Assembly: GCF_030272615.1 (NCBI RefSeq)
Contig: NC_081406.1
Coordinates: 109,439,283-109,503,282 of the forward strand
Origin: Cryptomeria japonica
Taxonomy: Eukaryota > Streptophyta > Pinopsida > Cupressales > Cupressaceae
DNA: 64,000 nt
Direction: 5' to 3'
A program made the translations under genes and the position numbers. The notes under the pieces were generated by a model that had not been told where the DNA came from, searched no databases, and was given only the letters and a program-made list of their open reading frames with translations. Below are positions 10,398-21,480 of this stretch, one piece after another (within the stretch, counting starts at the first letter, position 1; every line of letters starts with the position of its first letter).

Positions 10398-11576
10398 TCA
10401 TCCTGATATAAGCATATGTTATTTTTCTTTTGATATATAGGTATCATCATTGAGCATTGGTTTGTTTGGGATATGTTGAAAATTTATACAAGCATAATGG
10501 TATAATTGAACCATAATGACTTGAGAAAAATTTACACGATGTTTGATTTTGCAAGGTAGCACAAGCGTCAAGGTATAATTGAACCAGGATGACTTGAGTG
10601 CGGATTGCGTATAAACAGACAAGATTAAACCATTTGTATGCGTAAAGTGGAATCATGTCTTCAGTGATATTCATTGTATCACGTCTTGAGACAAGTATTT
10701 GCATAGTACAAGTGATCGCCTCCTGGACATAAGACTAAGAAAATATTGGAGTTTTCCCATGATCTCTAGCTTTGAATCATTGTTGAGAAAATGTAGAGAA
10801 TCCAATAATTTAAAAGGTTCAAATGCAAAAATAGTCAAGACTTTATGCAATAATGCAACATTTAGTACTTTAGAAAATCATCCATTGTAGTGTTTTTGTG
10901 ATTCCTATTTTAGCGATTCAATGTTTTGTTCTATGATGGAGTAAGTTTTTGGTTGCTGGATGTGGTGTTTCTGAGTTTTGCAAATAGTCTTGATGTTTTG
11001 AACATGTTGCAAGTTTTGATGATTATTGCCCCTAGCTAAGTGTGTCTCATGATGTGGATATGCACAGTGATTTCCAAGCCATGGTGAGAGGATACATGGA
11101 TAAACCAAGATAGTGACTACGCTAAGTATGTCCTGAATGGATATTTGCTAAGTTTCGAGCGATGGCCGATAGTGCTCTACTGCAGGGATATAGATATAGA
11201 TAAAGGAGTTGTCCTCTCACAATGGCGCCTGTTACCAAATTTTCACCAGTTGCTTTTATTGTACCTTTTTATTTGCTTTTTCTTGATTTTTTGATTTTTT
11301 TGTTTTTGACTTTTTCCATGCATTAGACTACTCAAGTGTAGTATTTCTTCAGATGAATGCTGTTAGTTGGTTTGTCGAGCACATCTCCTTCTAAAGTTGT
11401 AAGCTAATAAGCACCTAATCCATAGACTGATATGATGACATAGGGACCCAACCAGTTAGGTTCAAATTTCCCTTTCTTTTCTTGATCTTGCTGATTTCTT
11501 GGATTTTCTTTGAGGACTAGGTCACCAACTTTGAAGTTGCGAGGGATGACCTTGTGATTGTAGCTTCTGCACATGC
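10398..11576 (-). repeat. Left copy of a 1.18-kb duplicated segment (integrase end plus 3' region)
   Basis: Collinear with 12281-13470, from tcatcctgatata through gcttctgcacatgc, with scattered substitutions. In element sense it begins with the integrase C-terminus and continues into the non-coding 3' region. The match stops at gcacatgc on the right, where the inverted LTR fragment begins. Confidence 0.9.
11332..11576 (-). pseudogene. Duplicated integrase C-terminal fragment
   Basis: Same coding content as 13222-13464, about 80 codons covering FKVGDLVLKENPRNQQD and the following WLGPYV segment, ending in the same stop. It lacks everything N-terminal of the duplication edge, so it is not expressed as a protein on its own. 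Confidence 0.8.
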
Positions 11577-11580
11577 GTTT

Positions 11581-12275
11581 TAAAATCCTACACCTCCCAC
11601 TTGCATCCTAACCCTCTTCCTATTTTCTTCTAGAATCCATCTAATCTTAATTAATCAACCCAAACCCATTCATTATCCCCTTTCCCTAAATTTGAGGAGG
11701 TCACTTCTCAAATTTGGAGTAAAGTCTTCTAAAAGCATTAAAGCCTTTATCCATTCAACAAGCTAACTTGTTGAATACCCCCAAATTTGGATGGACTCTT
11801 ACAAATTTGTCCCCAAAGTCTTCATAATCATTAATGGTTAACTAAACCCTTTAGCATGGTTAAAAAATTTCCATAAACTCAACCTCCATGTAACCCAAGG
11901 GTCTCATCAAGCATTTATTGCTTTAACCATGGTTATCCTTAAACCTTTGCACAAGAGTTTATCCTTTGGATTAAAGCTTTATCCATTGGATAACCCTAAC
12001 TTAGCGTTAACCCTTAACCACTAGGGTAACCATGAGGTCTTCTCAAGCATTTAATTCTTCTTACATCTCCTCTCAACCAACCTTATGTTGACAATTGTCA
12101 CCATTTCATTGGTGCCAATTGCAAACATGGATTCCCAACTTTCAAACTCAACCTTTGATTGCCTCTTTCAATCCTAGCCATTCATTGCCCTATTTTTGCT
12201 ATAAATAGAGCTCTCATTCCTCCATTTTCATCATCCAAGTCTTTAGCATCACACTTATACTAAAATCCATTCAAG
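11581..12275 (+). repeat. Inverted fragment of a Tat-family LTR
   Basis: The reverse complement of about 5300-5975 of the Tat-2 LTR, including the TATA box (here on plus, gctataaatag near 12200). It holds about 20 extra bases near 11755-11778 forming the palindrome attcaacaagctaacttgttgaat. That palindrome is absent from both Tat-2 LTRs but has a counterpart in the Tat-1 LTR (about 37488-37511). So it came from a related element, not from Tat-2's own LTR. No LTR ends, TSD or primer site flank it. Confidence 0.85.
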
Positions 12276-12280
12276 CTTGT

Positions 12281-13470
12281 CATCTTGATATAACCATATG
12301 TTATTATGCTTTCGATATAGGTATCATCATTGAGCATTGATTTGTTTGGGATATGCTAAAAATTTATATAAGCATAATGGTATAATTGAACCATAATGAC
12401 TTGAGAAAAATTTACATGATGTTTGATTTTGCAAGATAGCACAAGTGTCAAGGTATAATTGAACCAGGACGACCTGAGTGCAGATTGCGTATAAACATAC
12501 AAGATTAAACCATTTGTATGTGTAAAGTGGAATCATGTCTTTGGTGATATTCGTTGTATCACGTCTTGAGACAAGTATTTACACAGTACAAGTGATCGCC
12601 TCCCAGACAAAAGACTAAGAAAATATTGGAGTTTTCCCATGATCTCTAGCTTTGAAGCATTGTTGAGAAAATGTAGAGAATCCAATAATTTAAAAGGTTC
12701 AAATGCAAAAATAGTCAAGAATTTATGCAATAATGCAACATTTAGTACATCAGAAAATCATCCATCGTAGTGTTTTTGTGTTTCATGTTCAAGCGATTCA
12801 ATGTTTTGTTCTATGATGGAGTAAGTTTTTGGTTGCTGGATGTGGTGTTTCTGAGTTTTGCAAATAGTCTTGATGTTTTGAACATGCTGTAAGTTTTGAT
12901 GATTATTGCCCCTAGCTAAGTGTGTCTCATGATGTGGATATGCATAGTGATTACCAAGCCATGGTGAAATGTGGTGAGAGGATACATGGATAAATCAGGA
13001 TAGTGACTACGCTAAGTATGTCCTGAATGGATATTTGCTAAGTGCTGGGAGATGACCGATAGTGCTCTACTGTAGGGATATAGATATAGATAAAGGAGCT
13101 ATCCTCTCACAATGGCGCTTGTTACCAGGTTTTCACCAATTGCTTTTATTGTACCTTTTTATTTGCTTTTTCTTGATTTTTTGATTTTTTTGTTTTTGAC
13201 TTTTTCCGTGCATTAGACTACTCAAGTGTAGTATTTCTTCAGATGAATGCTATTAGTTGGTTCGTCGAGTACATCTCCTTCTAAAGTTGTAAGCTGATAA
13301 GCACCTGATCCATAGACTGATATGATAACATAGGGACCCAACCAGTTAGGTTCAAATTTCCCTTTCTTTTCTTGATCTTGCTGATTTCTTGGATTTTCTT
13401 TGAGGACTAGGTCACCAACTTTGAAGTTGCAAGGGATGACCTTGTGATTGTAGCTTCTGCACATGCATTG
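12281..13470 (-). repeat. Right copy of the 1.18-kb duplicated segment
   Basis: Pairs with 10398-11576. It is continuous with the rest of integrase to its right, so it is the original position. The left edge meets the inverted LTR fragment at cttgtcatcttgatata. Confidence 0.9.
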
Positions 13471-15060
13471 CTGATATGCTTTGAGATGAGTGTAATCATG
13501 CTAACATCTTTCATCTAATAGTTCCAGTTCTTGCAGTCGCTTGACTCGATACTCTTCATCTGGAATCAAGCCTTTTAGAGAGACTCTGAGAGATGAAATT
13601 TCTACCTCCAGCGGTAAAATAGCTTCTGATCCATAGACCAATGAGAAACGTGTTGCTCCTGTAGGTGTGCGGATGCTAGTTCTGTATGCCCAAAGTGTTG
13701 GATTGAGTTGTACATGCCAATTTTTGCCTGCATCATTTACTGTTTTCTTGAGGATTTTCAGTATTGTTTTGTTGGATGCTTCTACTTAACCATTCCCCTG
13801 GGGGTAGTATGGCGTAGAGAACCGATGTTGTATTTTGAATTGTTCACATAGTTCTCGGACATCTTGGTTTTTGAACGGTCATCCATTATTGGTGATGATG
13901 GAACTTGGAATACCATATCTGCAGATCAAATAGTTTAGGATAAAAGACGCAATTTGTTTTCCAGTTACTGTGGTCATGGGGACTGCTTCTATCCACTTGG
14001 TAAAGTATTTTGTTGCAGTTATAATGAAATTGTGTCCATTTGAAGATGAAGGATGAATTTTGCCGACCAAGTCTAGTCCCCATTGACAAAAGGGCCAGGA
14101 TGTTGTAAATGGCTGCAGTTCCTGTGCTGGTGCATGTATCAGATTACCATGGATCTGGCACTTCGGACACTTCTTGGCGAAGTGGTAAGAATCTTTTTCC
14201 ATTGTAGGCCAGTGGTATCCCATCCTTAGAAGATTTTTAGCAAGAGTAGTCCCACTTGAATGTGTGCCACAAATACCTTCGTGAAGCTTGTGTAAAGAGG
14301 AATCAGATTCATTACAATCAAGGCAACGAAGAAGAGTACCATCTAGACCTTGACGGTACAAAGTATCAGTGGTAAGGGTATACTGGGCGGCTTGTCGGAT
14401 AAAATTACATTTTTGGTTACGGGATTGGTCAATGGGTAGGATGTTGTTCTTGAGATAATCATATATGGGTCCATATAAAGGGGAATCAGAACCAGTTAAG
14501 GCATAAATAACATGGGATTCAGAGTGGTCATAGGCTGGGGAGAACAGTTGCTTTACCAGAAACTCGTAACGACTCTGTTGCTTTGGAATTTGTAGTATTG
14601 AAATGATAGTAGCCATGGCATCGGTTGCTTTGTTGTTCAACCTTGGTATTTGCTCAAAGGTGATGTGTACAAAATACTGTTTGACGTCATCCACCATTCG
14701 CTTGTAGGGTAGTAACTTGTCATCCTTTGTCTGATAGTCATCGATTTGATTGACAACTAGTTGTGAATCTCCATAGACCATTAACTCTGTGATTTTCCAT
14801 TCCACGGCCATTTTGATGCCTATAACCAATGCCTCATATTCAGCCACATTATTTGTGCATGGAAACATAAACCGATATGATCTTGGTATAGTGTGTCCTT
14901 CAGGAGTGATGAAGAGAATGCCAGCACCTGAACCATGTTGAGTGTAGGATCCGTTAAAGTATAGGGTCCATTGTGTGCTAGAAATAGCAAGAATGTCCCT
15001 ATTTGGAAATTCAATCTCCATAGTTTGTTTTCCTAGTAGCGGTGCTTCAGCTAGTTGATC
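13222..15060 (-). pseudogene. Tat-2 pol: second (archaeal-type) RNase H and integrase
   Basis: N-terminal archaeal-type RNase H: TLYFNGSYTQHGSGAG, NNVAEYEALVIGIKMA, ELMVYGDSQLVVNQ and NNKATDAMA. The first catalytic Asp of the family (usually DGS) reads N in NGS. Integrase follows with an HHCC finger (LHEGICGTHSSGTTLAKNL to CPKCQIHG) and the core: GLDLV with the first Asp, IITNNG where the second Asp reads Asn, and YPQGNG-VEASNK retaining the Glu. The C-terminus GPYVIISVYGSGAYQL ends at 13222. Stops near 13879, 13790 and 13505. Mostly one frame. This second RNase H next to integrase is diagnostic of Tat elements. The substitutions predict loss of activity. Confidence 0.9.
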
Positions 15061-15069
15061 TACAATTGC

Positions 15070-17290
15070 TTGTCCTTTGATAGCTCTTCATTCTGTGTAG
15101 TGGATGTCAAATTCACTGAGAATCATGACCCATTTAGCCAATCGACCTGTAAGAGCTGCCTTGCTGAGTAGATATTTGAGAGGATCAATTTTTGCCACTA
15201 GCTTAATTATGTGTACTAGCATATAATGTCAGAACTTTTGAGATGCGAAGACTACCGTTAGACAAGCCTTCTCAATGAATGTATAGTTGAGTTCATAGCC
15301 ATTCAATGTCTTGCTGATGTAGTATATGGCTCGTTCCTTTCCTTGTTGATCTTCTTGTGCCAACAGTGCCCCTAGTGATATATCTATTGTTGAAATGTAT
15401 AGAATAAGGGGCTTTCCTGCTACCGGTGGTACTAGAACTGGTGGGTTCATCAGATACTGTTTGATTTGATAAAAAGATTTTGCACACTTGGCTTCCCATC
15501 TGAAAGGTACATTCTTATGGAGTAAATGATTGAATGGTAGACTTTTATCAGCTAGTTGAGCAATGAATCGCCTGATTGATTGGAGTCGTCCTCGTAGAGA
15601 TCTGAGCTGACTGATATTCCTTGGTGGTGGCATCTCCATAATGGCTTCTACCTTTGCTGGATCCACTTCAATACCTTTAGCTGAGACGATGTAGCCTAGT
15701 AACTTGCCTAATGTAACCCCAAAGACACACTTCTTAAGGTTGAGCCTAACTTGGAATTTCTCCAATCGATCAAAGATCTTTGTTAGGATGTTGAGATGTT
15801 TTGCTCTGGTGAAGGATTTAGCTAGTAAATCATCCACATAGTCTTCCATGAAGGTATGCATCATGTCATGGAAGATTATTGTCATTGCTCATTGATAAGT
15901 AGCCCCTGCATTCTTTAAGCCAAAAGGCATAACATTCCAACCATACGTTCTGTAAGGACAGGTAAACGTTGTTTTATCTTGATCCTCTGGGGCTATTTTA
16001 ATTTGATTATAGCCTAAAAAAGTGTCCATTAGTGAGAGCATTGCATGGCTTGCTGTGAGGTCTACAATTATGTCGATACTGGGTAAAGGAAAGTCATCCT
16101 TTGGACAAGCTTTGTTGACATCTATGAAATCAGTGCAGATCCTAATACTGTTGTCTAGTTTTTATATTGGCACTATCTTGGAAATCCATTCTATATAGTC
16201 TATGGGTTGAATGAATCTGACATCTAATAGTTTTTTTAGTTCAACCTTGACCATGAGTGCCACCTGTGGATTCATCTTTCATAGTTTTTGCTTGACTGGC
16301 TTAACTCCTGGAGAGATGGACAAGTGATGCATGAACAAGTGTGGATCAATTCTGGGCATATCTGCATATGACCAAGCAAAGTTAATTTGTTTTTCTTTAA
16401 AAAAGATGAGAAATGCTGATCTTTCCTCCTTTGTTAGAGATTCTGCCAGGTGTATGTTTTTGGTTGCTTCTGTGGTACCAATGTTGATTGATTGATTGGG
16501 CTCAATCAATATGGGTGATCACTCATGAAAATGTTTAGGAAGAGTGTCAAGTCTCCCATTTTTAGGTGCCTTAAAAAGGTTTTCACCCTCAGATGCATCC
16601 TTTATTTTTACTTTTTTGTGATCGAGAGCTGCCATTGACTGGTTTTCAGCATCAGATCTTTTATTTGGTTCATTTTTGCGACTGAGAGACTTGGCACTCC
16701 CTGGTTGGCAGACATCGTTACTTTGTTCACTGGTAGAGTTTGTTTTCGGGTTAACGGTACATAGGTAGTGGATAATAGATTCATCATCTGGGAAAATTGG
16801 TATATCATGTATTTTGGGTTTGTCCCAGTCAATGAGGTCGGGAAAGACAAGTGGTAAGGAATAGTTTGGCGGATCAAGTTCTACTACTGTAAGTGTTAAG
16901 ACATAATTTTCATCGTGATTGGTTTTGGTTTCAAAGAAGTCAAGGATTTTGTCAAGGTCTTCGATGGTATCATCTTCTGTATAGACTTGTTCATAATGTT
17001 TCTGTTCACTTTCCTTGGCGTCATAGATATTCTGCAATCCAAATTCAGGTAGTCTATCTTCTCCATTATGCTCTTCTTGAGAAAGGGATATGGAGCCAGT
17101 ATTGTCAGTGATATCTCCAATAGAATTTGAGCAACTACCCCATTCATATTCATTGGAATCAGTCTCTGAGTTATCATCCCAGATTTTATCAGTGCTGTAA
17201 ACAAGTATGTTGTATGGTGAAAATAGATCTTTGATGATGGATACCAGTTTGATAGTCTTTGCTGATTCTATGTCGGATCCTGCTTCTACT
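15070..17290 (-). pseudogene. Tat-2 pol: linker, reverse transcriptase and first RNase H
   Basis: An acidic linker (17200-16520) is followed by RT with ADMPRIDPHLFMHH, CPKDDFPLPSIDIIVDL, WNVMPFGLKNAGATYQ and an intact catalytic MEDYVDDLLAKS box (about 15829-15840). Connection and first RNase H follow: AKGIEVDPAKVEAI, LRGRLQSIRRFI, and YISTIDISLGALLAQED in place of the usual D-A-S core, then ERAIYYISKTL. Stops occur near 16510, 16270, 16160, 15890 and 15228. The frame is the same as integrase but differs from gag-protease; the shift lies between about 17400 and 17290. Tat-1 has no shift at that point, so it looks like an accidental indel and not a programmed one. Confidence 0.88.
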
Positions 17291-17810
17291 TTTTGTATCT
17301 GTTCATAGACTGTGCCTCCTTGGGGAGGAATAATGGTATTAGGAGATGATTTTGTTTGTTTTGAGATATTGGTGTTTGAATATGAGATACTACTGTAGAT
17401 ATGGCCTTCTTATGAATGAGGAGATTTTCCTGATGTTGCTTCTGTTCTTGACGTTCACGTGCCTTGCGGATTGTTTCTGCTGACTCAAATAGTGCTCCCT
17501 GCCAGGATTCTTCTTTGTACTTCTTCTTTGCTTTCCATTGAGGTTTTGGAGTTATGCGTGGTATCTTTCTTAATAGGAAAGTGAGTTTATAGCCTAATCC
17601 TATTTTGTCTCTACTGAGCTGTGAAGGAAGGTCTATTGGTTCAGTGACTCCTTCTTTGCATTTTCCAATAGGTCCTTTACTGTCATATCCCATTTGTTGC
17701 ATGATTAAGTAGCCCTTTCCATATAGGTGTGTTGGTAGAACTATGTCCAGAGCAGCTACTCTATTATCTTCTTCCTCATCTTTGTATAACCAGCTAAGAA
17801 TGTCCTTTTC
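17286..17810 (-). pseudogene. Tat-2 post-protease segment with G-patch-like motif
   Basis: In frame with protease: YGKGYLIMQQMGYDSKGPIG, then KCKEGVTEPIDLPSQLSRDK and GLGY (about 17640-17720). Preceded by the acidic segment DILSWLYKDEEEDNR and followed by a Lys/Gln/Arg-rich helix. The motif order matches Tat-1. The frame runs to a stop at 17286, but the collinear continuation is in the pol frame, so an indel lies just upstream. Likely an RNA-binding accessory module; function inferred from the motif only. Confidence 0.65.
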
Positions 17811-19016
17811 TTATGATTCATGTGCTAGAGTGCCTAGTTGGATGAAGGTACCATCAAATTTGGTGATGGGATGAGTTACCTGATGTGTTGATGTTGTGGG
17901 TAATCCATGAGATCTGGGTGATGTTGGTAAGTTGGCCAAACACATGGGTTCCAAAGAGTATTCTCCCATACCTTGTTCTCTGATTTGCATTTTCTGCTTG
18001 AAATCTCTAGGTAATGATTCAGGCTTTGCCTTCTGTAGATCTGTTGTTGAGGATTTTTGTTTTTCCCTATTATGGGGAACCAAACTATCCTGGGCTGCTC
18101 CAATTGCATTACAATGTTGAAATGGATTGTGATCAACAGATATAGAGACCTCTTGTCCGTTATAGGGAAATTTGACACACTGGTGATATGTAGAAGGCAC
18201 TACTTGCATTTCATGTATCCAGGGTCAACCTAATAAAATATTGTATGTGAGGTCTATGTCTAAGACCTGACACATAGTATCCTTTTGCACTGGTCCAACT
18301 TGAATGGGTAACATCACGGTTCCTTTAGATGACCTTTCCTCATCATCATATGCCTTTACGGTAATCTTTTTATGTGGATCAATAGACTCCTCTGAGAAGC
18401 CTAATGCACGGATAAGTTTTAAGGTACATATATTAAGTCCAGCTCCTCCATCTATCAATACTCTTTTTACTCGGTGTTTATAAATGATGACTTCAATATG
18501 GAGGGGAGTGTTATGCAGATGACTTAAGGAAGTATTATCATGCTCTGAGAAGGTTAGATTATGAGGCCCTGTCATATGATCGACCATGGCTTGAAATTTG
18601 TCTGCATCCAGATCTTGAGGTACATTGGTTTCCAATAGCGCTTGTTCCAATATGTCTTTGTGTTTTGGCGACAATTTCAGCAATTCCAGTATAGATATTT
18701 GAGCAGGAGTTTTGCGTAGTTGGCTAACTAAATCATATTGGATTTTTGGTGTGGTGGTTGTCGACGATGTATGTCCCTTCAAGACATATTTCTGAGCTCT
18801 GGTTGTTACATTGACAGATTCATGATCATGCTGGTCTCGGATTGTGATGATATTTACATGATGGTCTTTAGTTGCTATGTGATTGATGGTGTTATTGTAA
18901 ATGTGGTTGATACAAGATCCATGTGTATCGTTTGAGGTTGAAGCTCCATCTTTGTTGTAGTTTGGAAGAGGATTTTTAAAGGCTCTGTTGTCACCATTTG
19001 TTTTGAGACCATCCAC
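17811..19016 (-). pseudogene. Tat-2 aspartic protease region
   Basis: Retropepsin fold markers in order: RVLIDGGAGLNICTLKLI (active site), ITVKAYDDEERSSKGTV and DIDLTYNILLG, then a stop near 18224 directly before PWIHEMQVVPST, where the G-R-P-W arginine codon should be. Upstream, a conserved segment (KTPAQISILELLKLSPKHKD) links gag to protease, as in Tat-1. The 263-residue piece before the stop is otherwise open. Confidence 0.85.
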
Positions 19017-20804
19017 CGTTAAATCACCTCAATCAATCATGTCCTGAACAATGTTTTTCAATCTCATGCAATAGTTCATCCGATGACCTTTGTTGCGATG
19101 AAAATCACAAAAGTGTGAGTCATTCCACCAAGGTGGTTTGATTTGGGGTTCACAGTTACTGATTGCGGGCAAAGAGATAATCTTGTTTGCCAGGAGTTCT
19201 CTAAATGCTGACTCTAGTGATTGTCCCAGTGGTGTGAAGACACGTTTTTGGAAATTGTTGGTGCCGTCGCGCGAATTATTATTAGGTCCTTGATTCGTGG
19301 TTTTGTTTTGAGTATCGTTGGTGTTGTTTGTGTTGGGTTGACCTTGATTGGTATTTGGTGTGTATGTATTAGCGTCTAGGTTAGCACCTTTAGGAATTTT
19401 CATAGCTTGAGGATTTCCGGGTAATGCAAGCACTGGTTGCTTAGATTTTGGATCATGTGATTCATTGCTGCCTTTGTTTTTGTTTCGAGTCCAGAATCTA
19501 GATTTGTCTAAGTTATTGTTTTGGTTATTGTAGTTTGATGAATTTGTTCCTTCTTTGAAGAATTTGAGCGTTCCCTTTTTGACACATGCCTCTTCTAATT
19601 GAATGTTGTTTTCAATCAATTTAGCAAAAGATGATATGCATTGGAGTTTGAGCCTATAACTCATCTCACCATTCAAGTTGTCGATGAAAATTTCCATTTT
19701 CTCTTTTTTAGGAATGTCTCTAGGATATCGTGAAACCATACGTCGTCAACATTGAAGGAATATCATAAATGTTTCATTGTTTTTCTATTTGGTGTTGTAG
19801 ACGTCTAGCATGGTTATAGCATGTTGAATGTTATAAGAATATTGTGTTATGAATTTGTTGACCAATTCATCAAATGATCTGACAGGAGGTGTAATTTTGG
19901 ATAACCATTCCATTGTTTGTCCTCCCAAGCTTCTTGGGAATAACCTCATCAGATAGGTGTCATCATCAGAAAATTCAAGACTCATGGTACATAATTCTCT
20001 GACATGATCATGGGGATCACTTTTTCCATCGTACTTGTCAAATTTAGGTACGTCTGAGTTTGGAGGAAAAGGGATCATGTGCAATCTTCTATCAAAGGGA
20101 TAAGGACAAATTTCGTTTAATGAGTACCACACTGTCATCCCTTATTGCATGTCTTGCATTTGTCTTTGTAACATTTGTATTTGTTGAGTAAGGGCAACCA
20201 AAGGTGCATTGTTTTGCTGAGGGAAGAGTTCTTCCCTTGCATTGATCCTGGGTTGAAACGGTATATGGAACGGTATGTTTTGCTCAGGGATGTTTTGTCT
20301 TGGTGTATGTTGTTCTGGTATGTTTTTCTCGGGGATATCTTTTTCAGGGTTGCGTCCTTCCCCTTCTCATTGTCGTTCTTGATATTCGTAATGTTGAGGC
20401 CTCGTTCTAAACATGTCTACATCAAAGTCTTCAGGGAGTTTGACTCCTTTGCTTGTGAGCATGAGCAAGTATTTTTCCTTGTCATTTTCCATGAGTCTTT
20501 CCACAAGTTTTTGGAATGAAGCACTTTCTTGGCATTCTCGAAGAAGTTCTTCAGAAATTTCAGTATCCTCTAGATGTGGACCTTCAAAAGGATTTGATAA
20601 CCTTTGATTCATACTGGATTCTGCTTGTGCCTCGCTTTGTTTGTTTTGTTGAGAGTGAGTAACAAGCATTTTAGTAGAAACTTTCTGTGACAAAGGGGAC
20701 AAAATCCTCTTCGATATGTTGTTCAGGAGTTGGTGGTTCAAGTCGGGGTGTGTTGTAAGTGATGCACTCATCGGGGAAGAATGCCGAATTGATCTTTCCT
20801 CCAT
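19017..20804 (-). pseudogene. Tat-2 gag
   Basis: Start taken at the ATG at 20804 (MEERSIRHS), in frame with all of gag-protease. A helical N-terminal region (ELLRECQESASFQKLVERLM) is shared with Tat-1. The gag domain includes ICPYPFDRRLHMIPFP, SLGGQTMEWLSKITPPV and ELVNKFITQYSYNIQ. An Asn/Thr-rich linker precedes the zinc finger-like DFHRNKGHRMNYCMRL, which retains the Cys of CDFH. Stops near 20370, 20139, 19785, 19750 and 19029 disable it. Upstream is a 2.5-kb leader without a long ORF. Confidence 0.9.
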
Positions 20805-21243
20805 GGTTTATGATTTGATTAAATGCGGATTTTTGACAATATGCCCTATTCTTTAAAGGCTCTTTATCAAATTTGTTAGATTTGTTTTGGATATAAAGTT
20901 TGACGATTGATGTATAAAAATTTGTTTCTTTTGATAAATTTGGAAAAAATTGGTTGTTGTTTCTTCAACGTGGTGTTACGATAAATATTCTTTCTTCTTA
21001 GAATATGGGGATTAGTCATGCATAAATGATCAATGGTCTCCTTTGAATTGTTTTGGATTCAGTTGATCTTGCTTTGAAAACTCAAGTTTTAATTTATCAA
21101 AGTGAAGGTTTAGATGCCCCTTCACGACAAAGCATGTGAAATGATATGGATAAAGTCTCCCGATATGGAAACTTGATTTGACAACCTGAGGTTTTAAATG
21201 TTTGGACTGCTAAAATTTTGTTTTCTGTCTGGCTCAAAAATTT

Positions 21244-21480
21244 ATGCGCTAATATGGGTTTGCTATGCACTAACTGTGAAATTTTATGTGCTATTGTTTG
21301 ACTCCTACGCGCTAAGTTGATGCTTCAACGCGCTAGGCTATTTTCCAGATGCACTGACTGTTTAATGCTTTTTTGAAATTTTGGTAGAACGCTACTGTTT
21401 CAACCGGACATGCTAACTGGATGCTCTGATGCACTAACAAATGTACCACATGCGCTAAGAAGTTGCTCTCACGTGCTAGA
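21244..21480 (-). repeat. Leader word array 1 (about ten TAGCGCAT-like words)
   Basis: On plus, atgcgctaa, atgcactaa, atgtgctat, acgcgctaa, acgcgctag, atgcactga, atgcactaa, atgcgctaa and acgtgctag occur in 240 bases; reading the element-sense strand gives ttagcgcat-type words. The core is the same as in the antisense PMD intron at 6868-7325. Confidence 0.8.

Noticed and set aside
11581-12275. Inverted LTR fragment considered as the LTR of a separate inserted element
   Set aside because: No LTR termini, TSD or primer site; both ends coincide with the ends of the flanking duplication, so it is part of a rearrangement.
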